DNA from: Actinokineospora auranticolor
GTDB lineage: Bacteria; Actinomycetota; Actinomycetes; Mycobacteriales; Pseudonocardiaceae
Length of the DNA: 64,000 bases
Reading direction: 5' to 3'
NCBI RefSeq assembly: GCF_002934265.1
Contig: NZ_PTIX01000008.1
Span: forward strand, 124,001-188,000
Position numbers and translations under genes: made by a program. Within the stretch, counting starts at the first letter, position 1, and every line of letters begins with the position of its first letter. Of this stretch, positions 52,901 through 61,300 are shown piece after piece. Below the pieces are notes generated by a model. It saw nothing but the letters and a program-made list of their open reading frames with translations, was not told the origin of the DNA and did no database searches.

Positions 52901-55900
52901 TAGGAGATGTCGGTGGGGCCGACCCCGGCCTCGGCCAGCGCCGAGGTGATCACCCGCTGCTGGGCGCGCGTGCTGGGCACGGTGTAGCCGTTGGTCTTGG
53001 CGCCGTGGTTGACGGCGCTGCCCAGGATGACGCCGTGCACCCGGTCGCCGTCGGCCAGCGCGGCGGCCAGCGGCTTGAGCAGCACCGCGCCGACGCCCTC
53101 GCCCGGCACGTACCCGTCGCCGCCCTCGCCGAACGCCCGGCAGCGGCCGTCGGAGGACAGGAACCGGCCCTGGGACAGGAACGCGTACTTGTACGGGTGC
53201 ACCGAGACGTTGACGCCACCGGCGATCGCCAGGTCGGTCTCACCGCGGCGCAGGCTCTGGCAGGCCAGGTGGATCGCGGTCAGCGAGGACGAGCACATGG
53301 TGTCCAGCGCGATCGACGGCCCGGACAGGTCCAGCGCGTAGGACACCCGGTTGGCGATGGTGGCGAAGGACGAGCCCGTCAGCGGCCCGCCGTCGCCGAG
53401 GACGTCGGCGGCACCGTGGAACTGGTACTCGCCGTACATCACGCCCGCGTACACCCCGACCTGGCGGCCGGACAGGTCCGCGCGCCGGTAGCCCGCGTCC
53501 TCCAGCGCGTGCCAGGAGGTGAGCAGGAAGAGCCGCTCCTGCGGGTCCATCACCTCGGCCTGGCGCGGGGAGATGCCGAAGAACAGCGGGTCGAACCGGT
53601 CGACGTGGCGCAGGAACCCGCCCCAGCGGGTGTGCGCGCGGCCGGGGGTGGCCGGGTCCGGGTCGTACCAGCGGGTGTGGTCCCACCGGTCGGCCGGGAT
53701 GTCGGTGACGCAGTCGCGGCCCGCGAGCAGGTTGGCCCAGAACTCGTCGAGGTCGTCGGCCCGCGGGTAGCGGCCCGCCACGCCGATCACCGCGATGGCG
53801 CCCTCGGTGGACCGATCGGCCCCGGTCTCCGGGGCGCCCGGGCGGGTGCGGGTGGTGGTGCGGGCGGGCCGGGACGTGGCGGGCGCCTGCTCGGCCGGGG
53901 TGCCGACCAGCTCGGCCGCGTGCTGCTCGGCGAAGTGGTCGGCCAGTTCGCCGAGGGTGGCGTACTCGAAGAACAGGGTCTTGGACAGGCCGGTGAACCG
54001 CTTGTCCAGCTCCCGGTTCAGCTTGGTGATCATCAGCGAGTCGATGCCGTAGCGCTCGAACGGCGCCTCCTCGGCGATCTCCGCCGGGTCCAGCCGGGTC
54101 TGCCCGGCCACCAGCCCGCGCAACATCCCCAGCGCCGTCGCCCGCGCTGACCCGCCGTCCGCGGCGTCCGCAGCGAACTCGGCGGGCTCGGTGCCCGTGG
54201 TGCTCCCGGTGGGGACCGCGACCGGCGCGGCCAGCGCCGCGGTGATCCGGGGCAGGTCGCCGTAGGCGGCCACGACCGCGCCCGGGACGCCGAGCACCCG
54301 GCCGAGCAGCGCCAGCCCGGCCGCGGTCGGCAGCACGCCGAACCCGGTCGCCGCGGCCACCTCCGCGGCGGCCTCGGCGGTCTGCGCCATGCCGCCCCCG
54401 GCCCACATCGGCCAGGCCACGGCGGTGATCCCGCGCTGCTCGGCCACTGCCTCCAGGTAGGCGTTCGCCGTGGCGTAGTCGGCCTGGCCCGCGCTGCCGA
54501 AGTGCGCGGCGATGGAGGAGAAGGCGACGAGGAAGTCCAGTTCGTCGTCGGCCGTGGCGGCGGTGAGCGCCCGCAGCCCGTCGACCTTGGGGGCCAGCAC
54601 GGCGGCGAAGTCCTCGTCGGACTTGCCGAGCGTGAACGCGTCCCGCAGCACACCGGCGGCGTGCACCGCCCCGGTGATGGCCCCGAACTCGGCCCGAACC
54701 CCGTCCAGCACGGCGGCCACCGCCGCCGAGTCGGCCACGTCCGCACGACGGTAGGCGAGCCGCCCGTCCAGACCCTCTGGCCGCGCGGACCGGCCGACCA
54801 GCACGACGTGCGCGTCGGGGGCCTGCGCCAGCAGCCACGCCGCCACGACCCGGCCGAGCCCACCGGCCCCACCGGTGATCACGTACACCCCGCCCGCGCG
54901 GACGCGGACGGCCGCGGTCTCGGGGCCGACGGCCTCGAACGCGGGCACGGCGCGACCGGCCGCGCCGTAGCGGACCTCGACGTCGGTCCCCGGCCCGGCC
55001 AGCTCCTCGGCGAGCACCGACGGCGCCACCCCGTCGAGCCCCACGACCTGCACGGCCAGCAGCGGGTTCTCCGCCCGCACGGACCGCGCCAGGCCTGCCA
55101 GCGCCCGCCGCCGCGGCAGCGCCTCGCCGGAGTGCCGGTGCGCGAACAGCACCCGCACCGGGCTCGTCGGCCGCAGCCCCAGCAGCCGCCGCACGATCCG
55201 CAGCGCCTGCGCGGGCTCCGCCTCGTCGACCACCACGGCCGCGGGCAGCGCCTCGATCTCCGCGTCGAACCCGATCGCCCGCGCGCCCAGCGCCGAAGCC
55301 ACCTCGGTGTCCGAGGACACCACGAGTGCCTCCGGCGCTCGACCGGCGGCGGTCAGCGGCGCCGGGGTCCAGCCGCGCACCAGCAGCGCCGAGCACGCCG
55401 ACTCGCGCAGCACCCGCACCGCCAGGTCCCGCATCCTGGCCAGCACGTGCCCGGCGCAGTCCAGCACGGTCACCGACGCGTGCGCGGCCCGCTCGCCGAG
55501 CTGTCCCAGCGCCACGTGCACCCGGCAGGGACCGGTCACGGCCCCGTGCACGGTCAGCTCGCCCAGCGCGATCGGCAGGAACCCGGTCGCCGCCTCGCCG
55601 TAGTGGTGGGCCAGCAGCACCACCAGCGCGTGCAGGGCGCCGTCGAGCAGGGCCGGGTTCAGCAGCGCCCCGTCCAGCTCCGCCCCCTCGGGCAGCGCCA
55701 GGTGCGCCAGCGCCTCGGACCCGCCCAGCGCGACCTCGGTCAGCGCGCGCATCCGCAGCCCGTAGTCGAGCCCGCGCGCGCCGAGCAGCGCGTAGCAGTC
55801 GTCGTGGCCGAGGCTGTCGGTGCACCGTGCGGCCACTGCGGCGAGGTCCATCGGGCCTGGCCGCTCCGGGGCGGCGGGGCGCAGTTCACCGGTCGTGTGC

Positions 55901-58353
55901 ACCGCGTCGCCCGCCACGACCTCGAAGCCCACCGCGTCCCCGTCGCGCCACAGCGACACCAAGGCCGTCCGCGGACCATCCGCGTAGGACAGCAGTTGCT
56001 CGAATGCCACCCCGCCCAGCGCGACCGGGCCGCCCAGCGACAGCTCGCCCGCCGCCCGCGCCATTTCCAGGTAGCCCACCGCGGGCATCACCGGCGCGCT
56101 GTCGACCCGGTGGTCGGCCAGGTAGAACTCCGACCCGGACCGGGTGCCGCGGAAGGCCAGGGTGTCCAGCGTGGAGATGTTCTCGTCGAGCATCGGGTGC
56201 GGGCCCGCGGCCACCGCCCGCCGCTCGTCCACCGGGCCGGTCATCCAGCACCGGCGGCCCTCGAACGGGTAGGTCGGCAGCGGCACCCGGCCGCGCTCCT
56301 CGTCGGCGTAGTACGCCGCCCAGTCGACCTCGGCGCCCGCGGCCCAGGCCAGCGCCAGCCCCGCCCACGGCCCGTCCGCCACGCCGATCGCCTGCCCGCG
56401 CACCGCGTCGCCCGCCGCGCGGACGGCGATCCGGGAGCCGGTGGCGGCGGTCGGCGGCTCCGTGCCCAGGTCCGCGACCGCCGCGGCCAGCGGCAGCACC
56501 CCGGCGACGCAGGCGGCGACCCGCGCGGCCACGCCGTCGCCGTGCGCGGCCACCGGCCGCACACCCCAGTGCCGCCACAGCCTGCCCAGCGCGTACTGCA
56601 ACGCGAACACCTGGCCGCGCGTGCCCTGCCCGTCCGCCCCGGCGGCCAGCGCCGCGGCGTGGTGCTCGGCGAACACCGGCTCGGCGGCGCTCCACCCGGC
56701 GGCCAGCTCGGCGGCTCCGGAGACCTGCTCGGTGAAGGTGAACGACACCTCACCCGCCGCCTGGTGCGCAGGCGCGGCGGCCGCGCGCAGCGCCGCGGCC
56801 AGCGCGGTCCGGTCGGTGCCGGACACCGCGATCCGGAACTCGTGCGCCCGCCTGCCCACGGCCAGCGTGTAGGCCGCGTCCGGCAGCGGGGTCGTCGCGT
56901 CCGCGGCCAGGTGCTCGGCCAGCTCGCCCGCGGCGGTGGCCAGCGCGGTCGGCGTCCGGGCGGACACCACCAGCACCTGCGTCTCCCGGGAGCCGCCGCG
57001 CACGGCGGCCGGGGGCGCCTCCTGCAGGACCGCGTGCGCGTTGGTGCCGCCGATGCCGAACGAGCTGACCCCGGCGCGCAGCGGTCCGGCACCGGTCCAC
57101 GGGCGGGTCTCGGTGCTCACCGCGAACGGGCTCGCGGCGAAGTCGATGGCCGGGTTGGGGGTGTGGAAGTTGACGGTCGGCACCAGCGACCGGTTCTTCA
57201 GCATCAGCACGGTCTTGATCACGCCCGCCACCCCGGCGGCGGCGTCGAGGTGGCCGATGTTGGACTTGACCGAGCCGATCGCGCAGAACCCGGTGTCCGC
57301 GGTGGCCACGCGGAACGCCCTGGTCAGCGCGGAGACCTCCACCGGGTCACCGAGCCGGGTGGCGGTGCCGTGCGCCTCGACGTGGCCGATGGTGCGCGGG
57401 TCCACACCGGACACGGCGTGCGCCTCCCGGATCACCGCGGCCTGTCCGGCGGCGCCCGGGGCGGCGAAGCTGACCTTGCCGGAGCCGTCGTTGTTGGTGG
57501 CCGTGCCCTTGATGACCGCGTGCACGGTGTCGCGGTCGGCGATGGCCTCGCGCAGCCGCTTGAGCACCAGCACACCGACACCGTTGCCCAGCACGGTGCC
57601 GCTGGCCCCTGCGTCGAAGGTGCGCGCGTACCCGTCCTCGGACAGGATCGCGCCCTCCTCGAAGAGGTATCCCTTGTCCTGCGGCAGCTTGACGGTGACC
57701 CCGCCCGCCAGCGCCATGTCGCACTCGCCGTTGACCAGGCCCTGGCAGGCCAGGTGGATGGCCACCAGGGAGGTCGAGCACGCGGTCTGCACCGTGTAGC
57801 TGGGCCCGCGCAGGTCGAGCTTGTAGGACAGCCGCGTGGCCAGGAAGTCCTTGTCGTTGCCGACCATGACCGCGAAGTGGTCGGACGTGGCGGTCTGGTC
57901 GACGTTGGGCAGCACCTGCTGCTGCAGGTAGGTGTTGATCGCCGCGCCCGCGTAGACGCTGATCAGCCCGTCGAAGCGGGCCGGGTCGTAGCCCGCGTGC
58001 TCCAGCGCGGCGTGCCCGGTGGTGAGCAGCACCCGGTGCTGCGGGTCGGTGAACTCCGCCTCGGCGGGGGTGAACTCGAAGTACCCGGTGTCGAACAGGT
58101 CGGCGCCCGGGATCACCCCGTGCGCGCGCACGTAGGCCGGGTCGTCCAGCAGCCGCGCGGGCACCCCGGCGGCGGCGAGCTCGTCCCGGCTGAACTGGGT
58201 GGTGCCCACCCGGCCCTCGCGCAGCAGGTCCCAGAACGCGTCGAGACCACCGGCGCCCGGGAACGCCCCGGCCATGCCGACGATCGCGATGTCCGTGTCC
58301 GCCACGGAGCCGGTGCCCGCGTCGGGCACCGGCTGCTCGCCCGTGTTGCTCAC
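43912..58353 (-). CDS. Trans-AT PKS, three modules: KS-DH-KR-ACP / KS-DH-KR-ACP / KS-DH-KR-cMT-ACP, 4813 aa
   Basis: Module 1: KS (TACSTSL 193), AT remnant (530-690), DH (HRVDSAPVMP 748), KR (GGAGGLG 1160), ACP (YGIDSL 1438). Module 2: KS (DTMCSSS 1685), DH (HVIDGRPVLA 2122), KR (GGRGAIG 2575), ACP (YGLDSV 2861). Module 3: KS (DTACSAS 3128), DH (HVVGGRAILP 3586), KR (GGLGTVG 4030), C-methyltransferase (EVGAGTGGTSAG 4468), ACP (YGVDSL 4706). The C-terminus MSDEAVDALLAELL looks like a docking helix. The product should be a conjugated triene with a methyl on the last alkene. The first KS is of the aminoacyl-accepting type. GTG at 58353, with the AGGAG of its ribosome site overlapping the TAG of the upstream NRPS 14 bp away. 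Confidence 0.95.
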   Translation of the reverse strand: MSNTGEQPVPDAGTGSVADTDIAIVGMAGAFPGAGGLDAFWDLLREGRVGTTQFSRDELAAAGVPARLLDDPAYVRAHGVIPGADLFDTGYFEFTPAEAEFTDPQHRVLLTTGHAALEHAGYDPARFDGLISVYAGAAINTYLQQQVLPNVDQTATSDHFAVMVGNDKDFLATRLSYKLDLRGPSYTVQTACSTSLVAIHLACQGLVNGECDMALAGGVTVKLPQDKGYLFEEGAILSEDGYARTFDAGASGTVLGNGVGVLVLKRLREAIADRDTVHAVIKGTATNNDGSGKVSFAAPGAAGQAAVIREAHAVSGVDPRTIGHVEAHGTATRLGDPVEVSALTRAFRVATADTGFCAIGSVKSNIGHLDAAAGVAGVIKTVLMLKNRSLVPTVNFHTPNPAIDFAASPFAVSTETRPWTGAGPLRAGVSSFGIGGTNAHAVLQEAPPAAVRGGSRETQVLVVSARTPTALATAAGELAEHLAADATTPLPDAAYTLAVGRRAHEFRIAVSGTDRTALAAALRAAAAPAHQAAGEVSFTFTEQVSGAAELAAGWSAAEPVFAEHHAAALAAGADGQGTRGQVFALQYALGRLWRHWGVRPVAAHGDGVAARVAACVAGVLPLAAAVADLGTEPPTAATGSRIAVRAAGDAVRGQAIGVADGPWAGLALAWAAGAEVDWAAYYADEERGRVPLPTYPFEGRRCWMTGPVDERRAVAAGPHPMLDENISTLDTLAFRGTRSGSEFYLADHRVDSAPVMPAVGYLEMARAAGELSLGGPVALGGVAFEQLLSYADGPRTALVSLWRDGDAVGFEVVAGDAVHTTGELRPAAPERPGPMDLAAVAARCTDSLGHDDCYALLGARGLDYGLRMRALTEVALGGSEALAHLALPEGAELDGALLNPALLDGALHALVVLLAHHYGEAATGFLPIALGELTVHGAVTGPCRVHVALGQLGERAAHASVTVLDCAGHVLARMRDLAVRVLRESACSALLVRGWTPAPLTAAGRAPEALVVSSDTEVASALGARAIGFDAEIEALPAAVVVDEAEPAQALRIVRRLLGLRPTSPVRVLFAHRHSGEALPRRRALAGLARSVRAENPLLAVQVVGLDGVAPSVLAEELAGPGTDVEVRYGAAGRAVPAFEAVGPETAAVRVRAGGVYVITGGAGGLGRVVAAWLLAQAPDAHVVLVGRSARPEGLDGRLAYRRADVADSAAVAAVLDGVRAEFGAITGAVHAAGVLRDAFTLGKSDEDFAAVLAPKVDGLRALTAATADDELDFLVAFSSIAAHFGSAGQADYATANAYLEAVAEQRGITAVAWPMWAGGGMAQTAEAAAEVAAATGFGVLPTAAGLALLGRVLGVPGAVVAAYGDLPRITAALAAPVAVPTGSTTGTEPAEFAADAADGGSARATALGMLRGLVAGQTRLDPAEIAEEAPFERYGIDSLMITKLNRELDKRFTGLSKTLFFEYATLGELADHFAEQHAAELVGTPAEQAPATSRPARTTTRTRPGAPETGADRSTEGAIAVIGVAGRYPRADDLDEFWANLLAGRDCVTDIPADRWDHTRWYDPDPATPGRAHTRWGGFLRHVDRFDPLFFGISPRQAEVMDPQERLFLLTSWHALEDAGYRRADLSGRQVGVYAGVMYGEYQFHGAADVLGDGGPLTGSSFATIANRVSYALDLSGPSIALDTMCSSSLTAIHLACQSLRRGETDLAIAGGVNVSVHPYKYAFLSQGRFLSSDGRCRAFGEGGDGYVPGEGVGAVLLKPLAAALADGDRVHGVILGSAVNHGAKTNGYTVPSTRAQQRVITSALAEAGVGPTDISYVEAHGTGTALGDPIELTGLTAAYRSASAEPGHWPIGSVKSNIGHLESAAGIAGLTKVLLQFRHRTLVPSLHSATTNPNIDFTRSPFRVQQTAAEWAARGPRLAGLSSFGAGGANAHLVLAESPTPEPGHDLPAARQRTDEPVLFLLSARDDDRLRAYAAAAARFLSTEHVPLADLAHTTRVGREAMGARLAVLADNGADIHAALSRFAEGGPLPDVAGGGDLAERARHWLGGGDVDWRAVTTGRRVAAPLYPFADESYWIPFKADPVAAAPALHPLVDANESTVTELRLRKTLTAADPLLRDHVIDGRPVLAGAATLEFVRVAAGLLDPGTRHALREVVWGRAVEPTEDGLDLFVSFRPQGDSLAFEVHSSPVGGAAERVVHARGVAVAADSGPLVLDPARIEQRLTPLRDRAATYADYAAAGFAYGPSFQVVDEICTGPGEALVRLSGARTGIDLPPALLDGALRACHWVDRTTAPRAGELAVPFSLGSLELLAPLPSTCLAHARLVGETAGVRRFDVTITDERGSVLAVLRDFAGRDPRAPVADAAADPGRALLYAPVWRAAAAAEPAPSAVPLVVVGDLPGLVPALSGTRSRVVTAELGDGLAGVLVGLGADDVDVAFVDGLVGGFDPDAVERVSLAMSDVLHATSTGRLAGRVRVVAAHGADRPEWAALAGFAKSTAAVAPRFELLVLELPAAPVAEVAAAITAELAAADRIAGVEVRRTATGREVRGLRPVTDLAGAGSPVRDGAVCVVTGGRGAIGRVLAEHLVRTHRARLVLINRSEPDAGAAAWQRELGTEVLALRADVTDADSLGAALAAARARFGSLNAVFHLAGVADDGRADGDRARFAGVLAAKTRGLVALDRLTAEDDLDAFVVFSSLSSLVGDFGAVSYATANRFADRYTELRETWSRPGRGLSLAWPLWSVGGVDGLVSAAELAAYTRHSHLAALTAEQGMACYDLAMRADTPWLVPAWGDPAVLDAALTGQAPTTAQPTAPIAAAADTTADGAQRERLVAHLRGALSGVLKLPSGTLDSRVALDGYGLDSVLMMETTSLLGKDFPGLRGTVFFECRTVDELADHVLAEHADAVAALFPRARADTAAQPAAPQPSTAQPSAARPATVVADPVRPRPEADEPIAVIGISGRYPRAADLGEFWANLAQGLDCVSTVPADRWDAEALYAADPRTPGRSYGRWGGFLSDVDSFDSLFFQIAPAQARTMDPQERLFLETAWSALEDAGYPPSRLPAPAFGGQGHDVGVFVGVMWDDYAVLAATESARGNHQVVLANRSSIANQVSFFCDFRGPSVVVDTACSASLVAVHQACESIRRGECAYAIAGGVNVAVHPDKYVHLSHKTMLSTDGKCRAFGAGGDGYVPGEGVGAVLLKRLSEAERDGDTVHAVIRATAVNHGGRTSGYTVPNPQAQQALVEQALAAAGVDARSIGCLEAHGTGTALGDPIEHTALAGVYGRHTADTGFCALGSVKSAIGHLEGAAGIAGLTKAVLQLRNATLLPTLHADELNPIIDFTRSPFAVQRETAPWVPRAAADGTPLPRRAAVSSFGAGGTNAHVVLEEYRPAAAAPDGVDGPELVVLSARDEPRLREYAARLGAALATADGLRLTDVAHTLRVGREPMAERLAFVATDLADAAAKLSAIGGGEGGQWLHRGRVRQNPELADLFTAGAGGEEFLTAQVRAGQDDLLGRLWVSGVAVDWAVLDRLRPRRRRRVPLPTYPFARVRHWLDTDTRPTQVTPEPPGPWQHVLAATDPVVADHVVGGRAILPGVGHLDLVARARGGLVGQAFADVRWVVPVVVTGSGERVGVRFDGDRYQVVGEDEAVRSTGRLLPATGEPGTVDVAALRAALTAGPEHEAFYRLLSGQGLPYGPFFRRVSRVWTGEDEVLGRIGTGPDGGAAHPLHPGVLDAALHTVAALLVRRRGEGARPMLPFAVDRVDVFGPVPDTGWSHVRETGPDRCDVTLTDESGAVRVRFTGLAYRESKPATAVGYIPRWEREPAAGAAEPADHVLLVGTGLDSELAAGIVQAHRGARISRLPVGLGGLGEAELDRALRDAAGTDLVYFLAADAETAAGPATERGVVALYRLLRALDRRGALDRPLRLKVVTTDAHPLEAGDESRPWSAGLAGVAMVAAKEFTNLRVSLVDVRSAEAASVAARVATEPFGARTSPVSLRGGVRRVRVLRRAELPPARTRFRRGGTYLVVGGLGTVGRDTCRHLAATYGANLVVVGRSPLDDTGRAFVAELERAGGRVRHLSLDATDPVAVAGAVATAKREFGGLNGVVHAAMVLVNRVIRELPEAELRAAADTKVDSTTAVLAAVRDEPLDFALLYSSGVVFDGNHGQAGYAAGCAFADAYAHHAARTLPFPVRVLNLGYWHAGGDPAREEVLRRLTAAGVRPLTAERGMDVVERVLAADLPQVLGLDADQRILDTLGIPADGALVVTPGAVAVPPQVLPGGPAPDPELAAHQRAVAEGEELAQRLLAAALDRAGLFAHPGTWASRAELAARLGVVTEHAPLFRAQLDVLVGAGYLVADGDRVRGADRAVEPEAETLRALAALVAGRPSVAPLAELLRDCLAVLPDVLAGRANAMEVLFPGGSPDRVAAVYRGDPVTDRCNAEVARLVVEQVRARAAGGARVRVLEVGAGTGGTSAGVLAALAPLGDSVEYVFTDLSPTLVRKGRARFGAAHPFARFEVLDIESTEDSGYDVVLGTNVFHATPDLSRTVARAKRLLRAGGVFLAVEGTRPQHQPALVFGLTAGWWLFTDPEQRLPGSPLATERQWRDVLAAAGFRGLSAAAPTTGVGPAFQSVIAAVSDGVVPLTAAPAEVTVPAERAPVAEPVAVGPAGQARTDALAEVTGVFARVLEMAADDLDPDLTFEHYGVDSLVTIELTRALEAVYGPQPATLLFERITIRGLAEHLGGAAPAPAGRAPTPAPTPPPGPADQVSGPVEQAAGAPDAVALVESMSDEAVDALLAELLSGHDSEGGGR
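56300..56755 (-). other. Degenerate AT remnant after the first KS of the triene PKS
   Basis: The segment keeps the AT layout (VSFTFTEQVSGAAELAAGWS, then FALQYALGRLWRHWGVRPVA), but the nucleophile elbow GHSxGE reads AHGDGVAA, with no Ser. It is catalytically dead, as expected where malonyl units come from the trans-acting AT-AT-ER protein. Confidence 0.65.
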
Positions 58354-58367
58354 TGCGCTGATCTCTC

Positions 58368-61300
58368 CTAGTTCTGGGCCTTGGCGTCCTGACCGGGGGC
58401 GTCCTGACCGGTGTGCTGACCGGTGTCCTGATCCGCCGCGCGCCCGGCCGCGGCCCGCAGTCCGGCGAGGTCGGTGTCCGGAGCGGTGACCAGCGCGGCC
58501 AGCAGCCGCTCGAAGCACCGGACCAGGCGCAGCGCGGTACCGCGGGCGAACACGTCGGTGCTGTACTCCAGGTAGCCGCCCAACCCGGCCGGGGACTCCT
58601 GGACGACCAGGTTGAGCTCGTACTTGGTGCTGCCCGGGTCCGAGCGCAGCAGCCGCACGGCGAGGTCGCCGTCGGCGGCGGCGCCGTCGCCCGCCTGCGG
58701 AGCGGGCAGCAGGTTGAACATCACCTGGAACACCGGCGGGTGCGCCGGGTCCGGGGTGCCGACCAGGTCCTCGACCAGGTCGGCGAAGGGCAGGTCCCGG
58801 TGTTCCTGGGCGTCGGCCAGGCTGTGCCGGGCCTGGTCGAGCAGCTTGGTGAACGGCCGGTCGGCGGCCACGTCGAGGCGCACCGCGAGCAGGTTCGTGA
58901 AGTAGCCGACCACCCGGTCCCACGGCCCGTCCGGGCGGTTGGCCACCGCCGAGCCGATGACGAGTTCCCGGTCGTCCGCGCAACCGCCGAGCAGGGCGCC
59001 GAACGCGGCCAGCAGGGTCATGTACAGCGTGGCGCCGTGCTCGCGGCCCAGGGTGCGCAGCGCGTCGACCAGCGCGGCCGGGACGCCGAACGCCACGGTG
59101 GCGCCCTGGCCGGTGCGCACCGGCGGGCGCGGGTAGTCCGTGCGCAGGGTCGCCGCGGGCGCCAGGCCGCGGAGCTGCCCGCGCCAGTACTGCCGCTGCC
59201 GGTCCAGTTCCGCCGGGGTGGTGGTGGCCCGCTGCGCGCGGGCGTGGTCGGTGTGGTCGACGGTCAGCGCCGGCAGTTCCGGCCGCTCGCCCCGGCTCAG
59301 CGCCCGGTAGAGCACCAGCAGTTCGCCCAGCACGATGTTGACCGACCAACCGTCGAACACACCCCACGGCCGGGTCAGCACCGCGACGTGCTCGGTGTCG
59401 GACCTGGCCAGCAGGTGAACGCGCAGCACGAGGGTGTCCTCGGGGTGGAACGGGCGGCGGCGCTCGGCGGCCAGCCACTCGGCCACCGCCGCGTCGTCGG
59501 CGACCGCCAGCACCGGCACGGGCACCTCGCCGACCGGGTTGACCCGCTGGACCAGCTCGCCGCCGCGCTCGGGGTAGCTGGTGCGCAGCACCGGGTGCCG
59601 CTCGACCAGCGCCCGCACGGCGGCGGCGAAGGCCGCCCGGTCCAGCTCGCCGTCGACGGCGAAGGCCAACTGCACGTTCTCGTGCGCGCTGCCCAGGTGC
59701 GCGGGCCAGGTCCGGAACCACAGGTCCCGCTGCTGCAACGACAGCGGCGCGGTCTCGCCCGCCACGGGCTCCACGTCGACCACGGACCCGGTGGGCTCCG
59801 CGGATTCGGCGGATTCGACGGAGTCGACCGCGCGCTCGGCGGCGGGCTCGCGGTCCAACGAGCGTTGCACCGCGTCCGCGAGGTCGGCGACCGTGGCGCC
59901 GCTGAGCACCAGCGCCAGCGGTAGGTGCCCACCCAGCTCGTTGCGCACGCGCAGGGTCAGCCGGGTCGCCAGCAGCGAGTGCCCGCCCAGGTCCAGGAAC
60001 CGGTCCCGCAGCCCGACCCGGCCGACCTCCAGCACCTCGGCCACCAGCCCGCACACCGCCCGCTGGACGCGGGTCTCGGGAGCCCGGTACTCCGCGCCCG
60101 CGAGGTCCTCGTCGGCCGGGGCGGGCAGCGCCCGCTTGTCGACCTTGCCGTTCGGGGTCACCGGCAGCTCGTCGAGCACCACGAACACGCTCGGCACCAT
60201 GTACTCGGGCAGCCGCCCACCCAGGTGCGCGCGCAGCACCCCGGTCAGCTCGTGCTTGCCGTTGTCGGTGGTGCCACCGGCCCACTGCGCGCTCGGCGCC
60301 ACGTAGGCGATGAGCGAACAGGCCGCTCCCGTGCCCCTGGGCACGACGACGGCGGTGCGCACGGCGGCGTGCTCGTGCAGCACGTTGGTGATCTCGCCCG
60401 GCTCCACCCGGAACCCGCGCACCTTGAGCTGGTCGTCGACCCGGCCCAGGTGCTCGATGAGCCCGTCGTGCCGCCACTTGACCAGGTCGCCGGTGCGGTA
60501 CATGCGGGCGCCTGGGGTGAACGGGTTGGCCACGAACCGCTCGGCGGTCAGCTCCGGGCGGTTGAGGAACCCGCGCGCCACCTGCCCGCCCGCGATGTAG
60601 AGCTCACCGGCCACCCCGGTCGGCACCGGCCGCAGGGCGGCGTCGAGCACGTAGGCCTGGGTGTTGTGCACCGGGGCGCCGATCGGCACCCGCACCGCGC
60701 CCGGCTCCGGGGTGTACCAGCACCCCAGCGCCGCGCCGACCTCGGTCGGGCCGCAGATGTTGGACAGCGGCACGTCCGGGAACGCGGCGGTGAACCGCTC
60801 GGCCAGCTCCGCGGGCAGCGCCTCGCCGGTGGCCTCCAGCCGCTTGAGCGCCCGGCAGTCCCGCACCCCGGGCTCGGCCAGGAACACGGCCAGCATGGAG
60901 GGCACGAAGTCGACGTCGGTGACCCGCTCGTCGCGCATGACCTCGACCAGGTAGCCGGGGTCGCGCTGGCCGCCGGGCCGGGCGATGACGACCGCGCCGC
61001 CGACCTGCAGCGGCCAGAACAGCTCCTTGATCGAGACGTCGAAGCTGATCGAGGTCTTGAACAGGACCCGCTCGCCGTCGGTCATCCGGTAGAACGTCTG
61101 GTCCCAGTGCAGCCAGTTCATGCCGGCCCGGTGGGTGATCGCCACGCCCTTGGGCTTGCCGGTCGTGCCCGAGGTGTAGAGCACGTAGGCCAGGTGGTCC
61201 GGGTGCGCGGCCACGCCGGGGTCGGTGTCGGGTTCGGCGGCGGTGTCCGGCAGGTCGGTCAGCACCAGCAGCGGCTTGCCGTCCTCGACCATCCGGGCCA

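Noticed and set aside
58375-58435. Short repeated GTCCTGACCGG units at the 3' end of the NRPS gene
   Set aside because: They encode a low-complexity Gln/Asp/Gly tail and look like slippage in a linker rather than a regulatory repeat or CRISPR.
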